Assembly: GCA_003142095.1 (NCBI GenBank)
Contig: PLON01000074.1
Location: 1-58,822 of the forward strand
Direction of reading: 5' to 3'
Origin: Acidimicrobiaceae bacterium
GTDB lineage: Bacteria; Actinomycetota; Acidimicrobiia; Acidimicrobiales; RAAP-2
DNA length: 58,822 bases
Shown here: in pieces, positions 21,732 to 32,477 of the stretch
How the letters are laid out: each line of letters begins with the position of its first letter
How positions within the stretch are numbered: position 1 is the stretch's first letter
Notes under the pieces: generated by a model
The model's input: only the letters and a program-made list of their open reading frames with translations
Told to the model about the DNA's origin: nothing
The model's database searches: none
Position numbers and translations under genes: made by a program

Positions 21732-22234
21732 GGCGTTCTCTCCTCTTCGACGCGCAGGTGCTCGTCGATTTCTTCTAATCGCTGCACCTGAAAGATGCGG
21801 TTGAAGACGATCAACTTCAACACCCAAAACACGGCAAAGCACAAGAGATTGGCGCCTGAGACGAGGGCCGTGTTGGTGAGATGCGACCAGTGATGGGACT
21901 TCGTTTCGTTGCGCGCCCACCACGCGCCGAGTTGAGAGAACGCAATGCCGAGGACGGACATCGTCAAGAACGGCGCAATCTCGCTGCGAAAGTGACTCCG
22001 TCCACGTTTGCCCCACGTCCAACGACGATTGAGTTGATAGGCCGGAATCATGCCCACGATGTTGCCGGCGAGCGTGGCCCAGATGGCGTCGGGAATAAGT
22101 CGAAAACCGTAGAAGGCACTAACGGCGCTGAGGGAAACGATCGTCGTGATCGCCGAGGCGGCAGTGTAACGAATGAGTCGCTTTCCATTGTGGGTGCGAC
22201 TCCACGCGAGTAGTTCTCGGGGCAAATACTTCAT
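21728..22234 (-). CDS. GtrA-family membrane protein, copy 1
   Basis: This protein of about 168 residues has four transmembrane helices and belongs to the GtrA/DPMS family (flippase-like or accessory proteins in polysaccharide and lipid-linked sugar export). The start is ATG 22234 (MKYLPRELL). TAGTTT lies seven bases upstream, and the TTG at 22243 is unlikely. The block NRRWTWGKRGRSHFR between helices is nearly identical in the next gene. The charged C-terminal tail (EEIDEHLRVEEERTP) is cytoplasmic. Confidence 0.9.
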   Translation of the reverse strand: MKYLPRELLAWSRTHNGKRLIRYTAASAITTIVSLSAVSAFYGFRLIPDAIWATLAGNIVGMIPAYQLNRRWTWGKRGRSHFRSEIAPFLTMSVLGIAFSQLGAWWARNETKSHHWSHLTNTALVSGANLLCFAVFWVLKLIVFNRIFQVQRLEEIDEHLRVEEERTP

Positions 22235-22269
22235 CGGGGCCAAACTACTTGGCCGAGCGAATCGTGAAT

Positions 22270-22773
22270 TTAGATCGCCGTTTCTTGTTGCAGGGCGAGA
22301 TCTTCGACGTCGTCGGGTTGGGCCACGTGAAAGATTCGGTTAAAGACCATCAGCTTCAAGAGGAAGAAGATGGCGAAACAGAGAACATTGGTCCCCGAGA
22401 CGACCCCCGTCGCTTCGAGGCGACTCCAGTGGTGAGTGTGAACTTCGTGACGTGCCCAGAACGCGCCGAGCTGCGAGAAGGCAATGCCGAGAAAAGCCAT
22501 TGACCAGTAGGGAACGATCTCGCGACGGAAGTGACTCTTGCCACGCTTGCCCCACGCCCACCTCCGGTTCCAGTAGTACGAAGGGACAACGGCCACGAGG
22601 TTTCCACTCAAGGTCGCCCATATCACGCCCGGGATAATGTGCAGCCCGTACATGATGGTGATCCAGGCGAAGGAGACGCCCGTCGTGACAACCGAACCGA
22701 GAAGGTAGCGCGTTAATTTCTTACCTTGGTGCGACTTGGTCCACGCGATGACCGTGCGGATTCGTGCGCTCAT
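22270..22773 (-). CDS. GtrA-family membrane protein, copy 2
   Basis: This is a 167-residue four-helix GtrA protein and a paralogue of the gene 35 bases downstream. Shared blocks include IWATLSGN, NRRWAWGKRGKSHFR and LGIAFSQLGAFWAR. Its own leaderless signal (TAGACT, seven bases before ATG 22773) shows the copies can be transcribed separately. It is divergent from tesB. The partner glycosyltransferase is unknown. The mannosyltransferase at 19228 is a nearby candidate. Confidence 0.9.
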   Translation of the reverse strand: MSARIRTVIAWTKSHQGKKLTRYLLGSVVTTGVSFAWITIMYGLHIIPGVIWATLSGNLVAVVPSYYWNRRWAWGKRGKSHFRREIVPYWSMAFLGIAFSQLGAFWARHEVHTHHWSRLEATGVVSGTNVLCFAIFFLLKLMVFNRIFHVAQPDDVEDLALQQETAI

Positions 22774-22833
22774 TAGATCGAGTCTACCGGTTCACTCCGA
22801 ATCTACTTTGCGGTGAAAGTGCAACAATGGGCC

Positions 22834-23688
22834 ATGTCTGAAGCGCTGGAGTTTCTCGTTCGTCTACTGGACATCGAGACAATCGACGCCGACGTCTACC
22901 GGGGCACGAACCCCAAAGAAGAGCGCCAGCGCACGTTCGGCGGACAAGTCGCGGCGCAAGCCCTGATGGCGGCGGGTCGCACGATAGAACGTGGTCGCGT
23001 GCATTCGCTGCATTCCTACTTTCTGCGCCCCGGCGACCCGACGACGCCCATCCTCTACGAAGTGGACCGCATTCGCGACGGCAAAAGCTTCTCAACACGT
23101 CGCGTCGTCGCTATTCAGCATGGCCGAGCCATCTACAACATGCAGGCCAGTTTTCACACTGACGAAGTAAGCATCGAGCATCAGATCGCGATGCCCGACG
23201 TACCCGCACCCGAGACGATCCGGCCCCTGCGCGACATTGTGCTCGAAAATGACGTTGCGAATGAATGGTTCATGCAGCCGCGTCCGATCGACCAGCGCTA
23301 CATCGGCGAAATACCGTGGCATCCGGATCGCTCCAAGGATCCACGCCAACAGTTATGGATCCGCGCGGACGGCACGTTGCCCGACGACCCGTTACTGCAC
23401 GCCTGCGTCGTGACCTACGCGAGTGACATGAGCTTGATGGACGCCATCTTGAAGCCTCACGACATCAATTGGGGAGATGGCACCTTCATGGGTGCGAGCC
23501 TCGACCACTGCATGTGGTTCCACCACGACCTTCGCGCCGACGAGTGGCTCCTCTACGACGCAGAATCCCCTATCGCCTTCGGTGGACGTGGTCTCGCGCG
23601 AGGGTTCTTATTCTCCAGAGACGGCGAACTCAAGGTGTCGGTGGTCCAGGAGGGCCTCACCCGACTGATCAAACCAGCGAGCGCCTAG
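22834..23688 (+). CDS. tesB: Acyl-CoA thioesterase II
   Basis: This 284-residue double-hotdog thioesterase hydrolyses acyl-CoA to free acid and CoA. Family marks are FGGQVAAQALMAAGRT, HSLHSYFLRPGDP, then LDHCMWFHHDLRADEWLLY and GRGLARGFLFSRDGEL. I use ATG 22834 (MSEALEFLVRLLDIE), the usual N-terminus. GTG codons at 22813 and 22819 lie in frame, and TACTTT at 22804-22809 could make one of these a leaderless start. Its stop overlaps the convergent citrate synthase gene. Confidence 0.93.
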   Translation: MSEALEFLVRLLDIETIDADVYRGTNPKEERQRTFGGQVAAQALMAAGRTIERGRVHSLHSYFLRPGDPTTPILYEVDRIRDGKSFSTRRVVAIQHGRAIYNMQASFHTDEVSIEHQIAMPDVPAPETIRPLRDIVLENDVANEWFMQPRPIDQRYIGEIPWHPDRSKDPRQQLWIRADGTLPDDPLLHACVVTYASDMSLMDAILKPHDINWGDGTFMGASLDHCMWFHHDLRADEWLLYDAESPIAFGGRGLARGFLFSRDGELKVSVVQEGLTRLIKPASA

Positions 23689-24956
23689 ACCCGTTTGGCC
23701 ATTGGCACGAAGTTTCGCTCTTCGGCGCCGATGTAGAGCTGACGCGGCCGTGCAATCTTGGTGTCTTGTCCGAGCAGTTCTTGATAGTGCGCCAGCCATC
23801 CCGAGGTGCGAGGAATGGCGAATAGAACGGTGAACATCTCGACCGGAAAGCCCATTGCCTGGTAGATCAGACCCGAGTAGAAGTCCACGTTGGGGTAGAG
23901 CTTGCGCGAGATGAAGTAGTCGTCGGCCAACGCGACTTCTTCGAGCTTGAGCGCGATATCGAGCAGCGGGTTCTTTCCCGTCACTTTGAACACGTCGTCG
24001 GCCGTCTTCTTAATGATGGTCGCTCGCGGGTCAAAGTTTTTGTAGACGCGATGTCCGAAACCTTCGAGCATCGTCTTACCTTGCTTTACCGTCTCGACGA
24101 AGGCCGGCACGTTCTCAATACTGCCAATTCTGTTGAGCATCTTCAAGACTGCTTCGTTGGCGCCACCGTGACGCGGTCCATACAGCGCGGCCGCGGCGGC
24201 GGCAGTGGCCGAGTACGGGTCAGTGTGCGACGAACCGGCCACGCGCATGGCTGTGGTGCCGCAGTTCTGTTCGTGATCGGCGTGCAAGATAAAGAGGACA
24301 TCGAGCGCGTGGGCCAGAACCGGGTCCGGCTCGTAGCGTGGTTCGGCGACCTTCCACATCATCGAGAGAAAGTTCTGCGCGTAGTCCATGGAATTATCGG
24401 GGTAGACGAAGGGCATCCCCACGCTGAAGCGGTGCGCCGCGGCGGCAAGAGTGGGCATTTTCGCGATCAGACGCACGATCTGCTTGTGCAAGGTCTCGGG
24501 GTCGTCGAGAATCTTGGCTTCTTTGTAATAGGTCGACAACGCAGCCACGGCCGAGACCAGCATGCCCATCGGATGCGCGTCGTAGTTGAAACCTTCGAGG
24601 AAGCGCTTGCGCACATTCTCGTGAATGAACGTGTGATACGTGACCTCTTTCTTCCACGCCGCGAACTCTTCCGCGTTGGGCAGTTCGCCGTGGAGCAAGA
24701 GGTACGCGACTTCGACGTAGGTCGACTTTTCGGCGAGCTGTTCAATTGGATACCCGCGGTAGCGAAGGATGCCCGCGTCGCCGTCAATGTACGTGATCGC
24801 GGACTCGGTCATTGCCGTCGTCATGAATCCGGGATCGTAGAACCAGATGCCGGGGAGCAACTTCGACCATTCGCTGGCGGCGACGCCGCCATCGGTGATA
24901 GGAATTTCTCGCGTCTCACCGGTGCGATTGTCGGTCACGGTAATGGACTGCGTCAC
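23685..24956 (-). CDS. gltA: Citrate synthase
   Basis: This is a type I/II hexameric-like citrate synthase of about 423 residues, condensing oxaloacetate with acetyl-CoA. The catalytic motifs are HADHEQNCGTTAMR, GPRHGGANEAV, the GFGHRVYKNFDPRA loop and DFYSGL. I start it at GTG 24956, which has a GAGGA site. A TTG at 24971 would place that site inside the gene. As an acetyl-CoA consumer it links functionally to the ethylmalonyl-CoA genes further along. Confidence 0.95.
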   Translation of the reverse strand: MTQSITVTDNRTGETREIPITDGGVAASEWSKLLPGIWFYDPGFMTTAMTESAITYIDGDAGILRYRGYPIEQLAEKSTYVEVAYLLLHGELPNAEEFAAWKKEVTYHTFIHENVRKRFLEGFNYDAHPMGMLVSAVAALSTYYKEAKILDDPETLHKQIVRLIAKMPTLAAAAHRFSVGMPFVYPDNSMDYAQNFLSMMWKVAEPRYEPDPVLAHALDVLFILHADHEQNCGTTAMRVAGSSHTDPYSATAAAAAALYGPRHGGANEAVLKMLNRIGSIENVPAFVETVKQGKTMLEGFGHRVYKNFDPRATIIKKTADDVFKVTGKNPLLDIALKLEEVALADDYFISRKLYPNVDFYSGLIYQAMGFPVEMFTVLFAIPRTSGWLAHYQELLGQDTKIARPRQLYIGAEERNFVPMAKRV

Positions 24957-24987
24957 AGTTCCTCGATTCAAAGTTAGGGGCGTGGCT

Positions 24988-25015
24988 ATCGTAGGCGAAC
25001 TGACCAGTAACTCAA
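24988..25015 (-). promoter_or_regulatory. Predicted citrate synthase promoter
   Basis: TTGAGT, 16 bases, then TACGAT on the minus strand, ending about 30 bases before the GTG start and overlapping the end of the upstream gene. Confidence 0.45.
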
Positions 25016-26016
25016 TGCTGCTTGGTGTTTCCCGAGGGCGACATCTCGAGCCGGTAGTGCTCTACGGTCACCTCTCCGACGGCCGCGCGAGCGCCAACAA
25101 CGCGAATGACGACGCTCGCTCGCTCGCTCGCCGCGGTCGTGAGAACCGGCGGCACAAAGGCGAACGCGCCGAGTGGCCCGAGGGTGGCCGACATCCGACT
25201 GGAGTACGCGACGCCCCGATGATTGAGCGGCGTCACGTGGATTGTGATCGTCACGGGCTGGGTGTCGTAGCTCGCGTTGAGCACCGAGACGCCGAGTTGC
25301 ACGCTCGTCACCGGCGGCAACAGCATCACGCCCGTGGCGGCGGGAAGTGCGGCGGGAGAGACCCGAACGGCGTCGATCGATACAGCTCGCACGAGCGCGA
25401 GCGACGACGACTGCGTCAAGAGGCTCACCCCGTGTGCCGCAAAGTACCGCGCGCTCGAGGCGCTCGTCGCGTCGAGGCGAACGTGGCCCGGCTCTTTGCG
25501 CAGCGAGTATCGATCGACGTTCCAACGTTCACTCGTGGCCACCAGAGTCGCCGCGGGATTGGCGACGGGCACGAGCGCTGTCGTCGTCCAGGGAAGGTCC
25601 AGGGCGCGCGCGACGTCGCCGAGAAGAGTTTGATAGGCGGCTACCCGCTCTTCGGTAAGTGTTCCGATCGTTTCGTTCACGTTGTGCGCCAACGTCGGGT
25701 GACGGAGGAGGTTGCCCGCGACGCTCCAGTTCGAAAGTTGGTCGTTCAATTGGTAGAGGCGAGCTGCGAAGACAACGCGTCGAAGGGTCGTTCCCTGAGA
25801 AAGCAGCGTCGCGAGACGGCCGTCAAACTGATTTTCTTGGGTGAGGAGAGAGTTCGCCAACGCGGCGAAACTTGTGTCCTCGCTGCTCCGGGGGCCTCCC
25901 GAGCCGTGCGCAGAACGCGACACGTCGCGAGTGAAGACCAGCACGACGAGCGTGATGGCGAGCGCCAGCGTAATAAACAACGTATGTCGACGACGTTGCG
26001 CGCGAGTACGAGCCAC
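25012..26016 (-). CDS. Membrane-anchored extracytoplasmic protein of unknown function
   Basis: This 334-residue protein is not recognised. A basic N-terminus (MARTRAQRRRH) and one transmembrane helix (LFITLALAITLVVLVF) anchor it. The rest is predicted outside the membrane. It has a helical half (residues about 45-165) and a beta-rich half containing VTSVQLGVSVLNASYDTQPVT, which suggests an Ig-like domain. It starts at GTG 26016, eight bases after TAAGTT. It lies between rmuC and citrate synthase on the same strand. Confidence 0.8.
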   Translation of the reverse strand: MARTRAQRRRHTLFITLALAITLVVLVFTRDVSRSAHGSGGPRSSEDTSFAALANSLLTQENQFDGRLATLLSQGTTLRRVVFAARLYQLNDQLSNWSVAGNLLRHPTLAHNVNETIGTLTEERVAAYQTLLGDVARALDLPWTTTALVPVANPAATLVATSERWNVDRYSLRKEPGHVRLDATSASSARYFAAHGVSLLTQSSSLALVRAVSIDAVRVSPAALPAATGVMLLPPVTSVQLGVSVLNASYDTQPVTITIHVTPLNHRGVAYSSRMSATLGPLGAFAFVPPVLTTAASERASVVIRVVGARAAVGEVTVEHYRLEMSPSGNTKQH

Positions 26017-26044
26017 GCTGAAAGAACTTACTCGTCAACGATTT

Positions 26045-27361
26045 TCAGTTCGTTTCCTCAAGACTCTCGAGATCCAAGACGTCCGCGACGCCCTCGGGTA
26101 AGGGGTTGGCCGCATCAATGCCCCACTTCGCTTCGTCGATCCGTGACGTCAGGCGATCAACGATGCTGAGCTCGGGCAGTTCTCTCGCGTGCGCTGCACC
26201 ACCGAGCTTCTGCAGACCCCGCGCACTGACGATGAGTCGCGTCTCGAACGAGGCCACCATCCGGTTGTACTCCTTCACCTGGGAGTCGAGCGCCTTACCC
26301 ATCGCCGCCACCGGTTCGGCGACGTAGCGAATACGGTCGAAGATGGTTTCGGCGACCTTGTAGATCTCTTCGGCGTTGAGCGCGAGCTTTTGTTGGCGCA
26401 TCACCATCGCCACCGACCAGAGCAGCGAATAGAGGTTCGTAGGTCCCACGATCAACACGCGTTCCGTCGCCGCGAAGCGCAACAACTCCGGGTCGGCGTC
26501 GAGCGCCACGCTAACCGCCTCGTCGCTCGGCACGAAACAGACCACGAACTCTGGCGCCGGAGTGACCGACTCCCAGTACGCCTTATCGCGCAGAGTCTTG
26601 ACGTGAGCGCGAAGATCCTTCGCGTGCTTCTCTTCGAGCGCCTTGCGCTCGAGCGCGTCCTCGGAGGAGAGCGCCTTCTCAAACGCGTCAAAGGGAAACT
26701 TCGCGTCGATAGCGACGTGCGCGCCGTTGGGCATATTCACGACACAGTCGGGGCGTTGGGTACGGCCTGACTCCCCCGTCGAAGAAACCTGAAGTTGGTA
26801 GTCGAGGTGTTGGTGCAGTCCGGACGCCTCGAGCACGTTGGCGAGCTGTACCTCGCCCCAGCGACCACGGTGGTCGCTGCGACCGAGGAGTTGGTTCAGT
26901 CGACGGGTCTCGTCTTGACTCTTGCGCTGTTCGAGCAACAGCTCCTCGGCGCGACTCTTCACTTCGCCGAGCGCGCCCACGTGTTGCTTATCGAAGTCCG
27001 CCAGATTGCGCTTGTACTCGTCGAGCAGATCCGCGAGCGGCTTCAAGGTGCGGTCGAGAGTCGTCTCTCGCTCCTTCATGACCTGCTCTTGGGACTGGTT
27101 GAACTGCTGCACCGTCTCTTGGAGAACCCGGTGCGAAAGGCTTTCGAAGACCGGCCCAAGGTTCTTCAGCTGTTCGTCGTGCTCTTGGCGAAGTCGCTCG
27201 ACGTTGTCACGGGCACTCGCGAGTTCCGACTCTCGCACCGCGAGCAGCGATTTGAACTCACCGGCGGCTTCGCGCGTGGTCTGCGAACGGCGCTGGGTGA
27301 AGGACCACGTGAGTCCCGCACCCACGACGAGGCCGATCACCGCACTGAGAACTACGATCAT
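26045..27361 (-). CDS. rmuC: DNA recombination protein RmuC
   Basis: This RmuC-family protein of about 438 residues has an N-terminal membrane helix, a long coiled coil (residues about 30-150) and the nuclease-like RmuC domain (GRWGEVQLANVLEASGL, CVVNMPNG, VAIDAKFPFDAF, LIVGPTNLYSLL). RmuC limits inversions at repeats in E. coli. ATG 27361 is preceded by AAAGG. A GTG two codons upstream is possible. It is divergent from the PhoU-like gene. Confidence 0.92.
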   Translation of the reverse strand: MIVVLSAVIGLVVGAGLTWSFTQRRSQTTREAAGEFKSLLAVRESELASARDNVERLRQEHDEQLKNLGPVFESLSHRVLQETVQQFNQSQEQVMKERETTLDRTLKPLADLLDEYKRNLADFDKQHVGALGEVKSRAEELLLEQRKSQDETRRLNQLLGRSDHRGRWGEVQLANVLEASGLHQHLDYQLQVSSTGESGRTQRPDCVVNMPNGAHVAIDAKFPFDAFEKALSSEDALERKALEEKHAKDLRAHVKTLRDKAYWESVTPAPEFVVCFVPSDEAVSVALDADPELLRFAATERVLIVGPTNLYSLLWSVAMVMRQQKLALNAEEIYKVAETIFDRIRYVAEPVAAMGKALDSQVKEYNRMVASFETRLIVSARGLQKLGGAAHARELPELSIVDRLTSRIDEAKWGIDAANPLPEGVADVLDLESLEETN

Positions 27362-27428
27362 GCTCACCCTTTCGTTCGACTACTTCCACCCTAGAGAAGG
27401 GCTGTCACCTGGTACTAGCCTTTGGAAC

Positions 27429-29128
<1,700 letters not shown>

Positions 29129-29133
29129 TTAGA

Positions 29134-30351
29134 TCACTCGGCGTCGAGGCCGAACGCGCTGTGCAGATGGCGAACGGCGTCGCCAACTTTGTCCGCGTGC
29201 AAGACACACGAGATGCGAATCGAACTCGTCGAGATCATTTCGATGTTGATGCCGTTGTTGTATAGCGTCTCGAACATCAGTGCGGTAACTCCTGGGCTCG
29301 ACTTCATTCCCGCGCCCACGATCGTCACTCGACCGATCTGGTCGTCGCTCGTCACGGTGACGGCGCCGATCTCTTGTTGGACCTTCTGACACGCCGTCAT
29401 GGCCGCCTCGAGTTCGATCTTCGCGACCGTGAATGAGATGTCCGTCACGTTGTGCAGTGAGGTGTTCTGCACGATCATGTCCACGTTGATTCCGTTGTTG
29501 GCCAACTCTCGAAAGAGCGTGGCCGCGACTCCCGGACGGTCCGGCACGCCGGCCACCGTGATCTTCGCTTCTGACGTGTCGTCGGTGATCGCCGAAACGA
29601 TGGCCTCTTCCATTGTGGGGTCCTCCTCCACGATCCAGGTTCCTGGCTCCCAGGTAAAACTCGAACGCACGTGTATCGGAACGTTGTGGCGACGCGCGAA
29701 CTCGACCGATCGCAGCATCAACACTCGTCCGCCGGTCGCGGCGATCTCCATCATCTCGTCAAAGGAGACGGTGGTGAGCTGGCGCGCTTTGGGCGCGACG
29801 CGCGGGTCAGCGGAGAAAACCCCCGTCACGTCGGTGTAGATCTCGCAGACATCGGCCTTCAGGGCCGCGGCGAGAGCGACGGCCGTGACGTCCGAACCGC
29901 CGCGCCCGAGCGTCGTGATGTCGCGCTCGGTGGACACACCTTGAAAACCCGCGACCACGGGCACTAATCCATCGTCCAGCGCTTCGCGGATTCGATCTGG
30001 CCGCATTTCGAGAATTTTCGCCCGTCGGTGGGTGGTGTCGGTGATGATGCCCGCTTGGCTGCCGGTAAAGGAGGCCGACTCGACTCCGACGGTGCTGAGA
30101 GCCATGGACACGAGGGCCATGGAGATTCGCTCGCCGGCCGTGAGCAGCATATCCATTTCACGGTCCGGATTATTCGGCGATATCTGTTCCGCGAGCACAA
30201 TGAGATCGTCGGTGAATTTACCCATCGCCGAGACAACCACCACAACTTCGTGACCGTTGTGGCGGGTTTGCGCAACGTGCTGGGCGACCGCGCGGATACG
30301 TTCGGCGTCGCTGACGGACGTACCTCCATACTTTTGCACGATGAGCGCCAT
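29134..30351 (-). CDS. lysC: Aspartokinase
   Basis: This 405-residue aspartate kinase begins MALIVQKYGGTSVSD. It has the kinase core (VVVVSAMGK, GRGGSDVTAVALAAALKAD) and two C-terminal ACT domains (ITVAGVPDRPGVAATLFREL and VTIVGAGMKSSPGVTA), which mediate feedback by lysine and threonine. The frame continues far upstream over the divergent cyclophilin gene, but ATG 30351 is the family start and has TATCCT eight bases upstream. asd follows. Confidence 0.97.
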   Translation of the reverse strand: MALIVQKYGGTSVSDAERIRAVAQHVAQTRHNGHEVVVVVSAMGKFTDDLIVLAEQISPNNPDREMDMLLTAGERISMALVSMALSTVGVESASFTGSQAGIITDTTHRRAKILEMRPDRIREALDDGLVPVVAGFQGVSTERDITTLGRGGSDVTAVALAAALKADVCEIYTDVTGVFSADPRVAPKARQLTTVSFDEMMEIAATGGRVLMLRSVEFARRHNVPIHVRSSFTWEPGTWIVEEDPTMEEAIVSAITDDTSEAKITVAGVPDRPGVAATLFRELANNGINVDMIVQNTSLHNVTDISFTVAKIELEAAMTACQKVQQEIGAVTVTSDDQIGRVTIVGAGMKSSPGVTALMFETLYNNGINIEMISTSSIRISCVLHADKVGDAVRHLHSAFGLDAE

Positions 30352-30408
30352 GCGTATCAAGGATAGTTGCGCTTCTAGAGCGCTCCGGGGGCCTAGTAAT
30401 GTCGCCAC

Positions 30409-31257
30409 ATGGCAACTTCCAAACGTGAACGGCAGAAGGCGGCCCGCCGCGAAAAACTTGATCGGATGCAGCGCCACCAGCAGCGTCGCAGGAACGTCCG
30501 TCGCGGCGTGATCGTGGCGGTGGTGGCGGCCCTCGTCATCGGAATTGGCGCCTTCCTCTTCTCTGGCGGCAAGACGCCCACGACCACCACCACGACGCCG
30601 GCCGCGGCGGCGGCGACCACCACCACGATTGCTGGCGAGACCTCGGCCGACCTCGCGGCCCAGACCGCCTCGAACGCCAAGGCCGTGGCGTACGGATGCC
30701 CCGCCTCCACCAGCACCCGCGTCAACACGCTGTCGTGGAAGACGGCACCGCCCATGACCATCGACACGGCGAAGACCTACGACGCCGACTTCGATACCAC
30801 GGCCGGCGACTTCGTCGTCCAACTCAATGCGGCGACTGCTCCGATCACGGTTAACAACTTCGTCTTCTTGGCGCAACACAACTTCTACAAGTGCGTCATC
30901 TTCCAACGCGCGATTCCCGGCTTCATGATTCAAGGCGGCGACCCCACCGGCTCCGGCGCCGGAGGACCGGGCTACACGATCGCCGACGAGTACCCCAAGG
31001 CCGGTAGTCCGACCTACCCGCTCTATTCCATTGCGATGGCCAACACGGGCGCCGCCCACACCGGCGGTAGCCAATTCTTCATCGTCAGCGGCTCGTCCGG
31101 TGAAACGCTCTCGCCGACGTACTCGCTCTTTGGCAAAGTCATCAGCGGCGTTAACGTCGTGAAGACCATCCAGAACGCCGGTAACCCCAGCGAGGCGTCG
31201 AACGGAACTCCCCCTCTCGTTACCTATCGCATTTTGAACATCACGATTAAGGACTAG
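30409..31257 (+). CDS. Membrane-anchored cyclophilin-type peptidyl-prolyl isomerase
   Basis: This 282-residue protein has a strongly basic N-terminus, one transmembrane helix (VIVAVVAALVIGIGAFLF), a Thr/Ala linker and a cyclophilin domain (VNNFVFLAQHNFY, GFMIQGGDPTGSGAGGPGY, MANTGAAHTGGSQFFI). It probably folds exported proteins. TAATGT lies six bases before ATG 30409, so the transcript is likely leaderless. A second cyclophilin follows after three bases. Confidence 0.93.
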   Translation: MATSKRERQKAARREKLDRMQRHQQRRRNVRRGVIVAVVAALVIGIGAFLFSGGKTPTTTTTTPAAAAATTTTIAGETSADLAAQTASNAKAVAYGCPASTSTRVNTLSWKTAPPMTIDTAKTYDADFDTTAGDFVVQLNAATAPITVNNFVFLAQHNFYKCVIFQRAIPGFMIQGGDPTGSGAGGPGYTIADEYPKAGSPTYPLYSIAMANTGAAHTGGSQFFIVSGSSGETLSPTYSLFGKVISGVNVVKTIQNAGNPSEASNGTPPLVTYRILNITIKD

Positions 31258-31260
31258 CTC

Positions 31261-31809
31261 ATGACCGACCTCCCAAACCCCGATGGTTCCAGCTCCCAGC
31301 GTCAGAAGTTCGACGCGGAGCCCGAAATGATCATCGACACGGCAAAGACCTACACCGCAACGATGGTGACCTCAAAGGGCACGATGGAAATCGTCCTCGA
31401 TCCCCTGGCCGCGCCCGCGACGGTCAACAGCTTTGTCTTTCTCGCACGCTGGCACTATTTCGACGGCATCGTTTTTCACCGCATCATTCCCGGCTTCGTC
31501 TTGCAAGGGGGCGACCCCACGGGCAGCGGCGCCGGAGGACCGGGGTATCGCTTCAACGATGAACTACCCAAGCCCGGACGCTACGAAGTCGGCTCACTCG
31601 CCATGGCCAATGCGGGCCCGAACACCAACGGTTCGCAGTTCTTCGTTATCTCCGGTCCCGACGGAGTGCGTCTTCCTCCGCTCTATTCACTCTTCGGCAA
31701 AGTGGTGAAGGGCCTCGACGTCGTATCGACGATCAACGAACTCGGATCGTCCTCGGGCAAACCCCGCGAGAATGTCGTCATCGAGTCGGTGACGATCGCC
31801 GAGAGTTAA
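31261..31809 (+). CDS. Cytoplasmic cyclophilin-type peptidyl-prolyl isomerase
   Basis: This 182-residue cyclophilin has no signal or membrane segment. It keeps the same motifs as its upstream neighbour (GIVFHRIIPGFVLQGGDPTG, NTNGSQFF), including the Arg in FHRIIPGF, which the membrane-anchored copy also shows as FQRAIPGF. The pair arose by duplication and appears to be cotranscribed, one for each side of the membrane. Its stop overlaps the convergent downstream gene by four bases. Confidence 0.93.
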   Translation: MTDLPNPDGSSSQRQKFDAEPEMIIDTAKTYTATMVTSKGTMEIVLDPLAAPATVNSFVFLARWHYFDGIVFHRIIPGFVLQGGDPTGSGAGGPGYRFNDELPKPGRYEVGSLAMANAGPNTNGSQFFVISGPDGVRLPPLYSLFGKVVKGLDVVSTINELGSSSGKPRENVVIESVTIAES

Positions 31810-32426
31810 AGCTCAACCGGTTCGTGACCCCGCGTCGCCGTGACCTCACCGGTGACGATGCGCCAACGCTCTCCATCTCCGTGCAGAACCCCACTCGGTC
31901 CGAGAACCGCGAGGATCTGGTTGTCGCCGAGCAGAGTCCGCGTACGAGAAAGCTGCTCTTCACTGGCTGAGGTCGCGAGGACAATTCCGTGGCGATAGCC
32001 GAGGCCCGTCGTTGGCGCGCCGCCACGCGGATCGATCATGGTGTCGCCGAGGACCGACGCCACCGAACCGATCGCGATAACGAACTGGGCGTCTCGAATC
32101 GCCTCACCAATGTGCGTCTCGTGCCACACACTTCTCGCGTGCAACGCTGATCCGTCACTCAAGACAACGACATCGGCCTCGCGCACACGCGTGGCGAAGT
32201 ACGGCTCGTCGCTCGATGAGCGATCGATGTGCATCAGTGCTTCGACGTGAGCTCCACTCGTTTCAAAGAGCACCGAGAGCTCAATGGCGGCTTCGGTCGC
32301 GCCGATAAATGCTGCAGCCGTGGGAAGAACGACAACGTCAGACTCACCAGTCACCACGAGAAGTTCGCCGCGCGTCACGACGTCGTCGAGCGCCGCAAGT
32401 GAACCCACCGCCATCGTCGTTTGCAC
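31806..32426 (-). CDS. Peptidase S51/cyanophycinase-like protein lacking the nucleophile
   Basis: This 206-residue Rossmann-like protein has VVVLPTAAAFIGATEAAIEL near the N-terminus and ADVVVLSDGSALHARSV followed by VIAIGSVASVLGDTMIDPRGG. The layout recalls peptidase E/cyanophycinase (S51) proteins. Where those have GGDQ and the nucleophile GxSAGA, this protein has SDGSALHARS and GSVASV. Catalytic activity is therefore doubtful. The start GTG 32426 has only a partial -10 match (GAGACT) six bases upstream. Confidence 0.6.
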   Translation of the reverse strand: MQTTMAVGSLAALDDVVTRGELLVVTGESDVVVLPTAAAFIGATEAAIELSVLFETSGAHVEALMHIDRSSSDEPYFATRVREADVVVLSDGSALHARSVWHETHIGEAIRDAQFVIAIGSVASVLGDTMIDPRGGAPTTGLGYRHGIVLATSASEEQLSRTRTLLGDNQILAVLGPSGVLHGDGERWRIVTGEVTATRGHEPVEL

Positions 32427-32477
32427 GCTTCGAGTCTCTCACACGAGGTTGAAGAGACCGGACGCTAATGTTCCCAC

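Noticed and set aside
26922-27428. Upstream extension of the PhoU-like frame
   Set aside because: It is antisense to rmuC. The conserved PhoU region starts after 27429, where TAGCCT lies seven bases before GTG.
30352-31074. N-terminal extension of aspartokinase to 646 residues
   Set aside because: The extra part is antisense to the cyclophilin gene. Aspartokinase begins at MALIVQKYGG.
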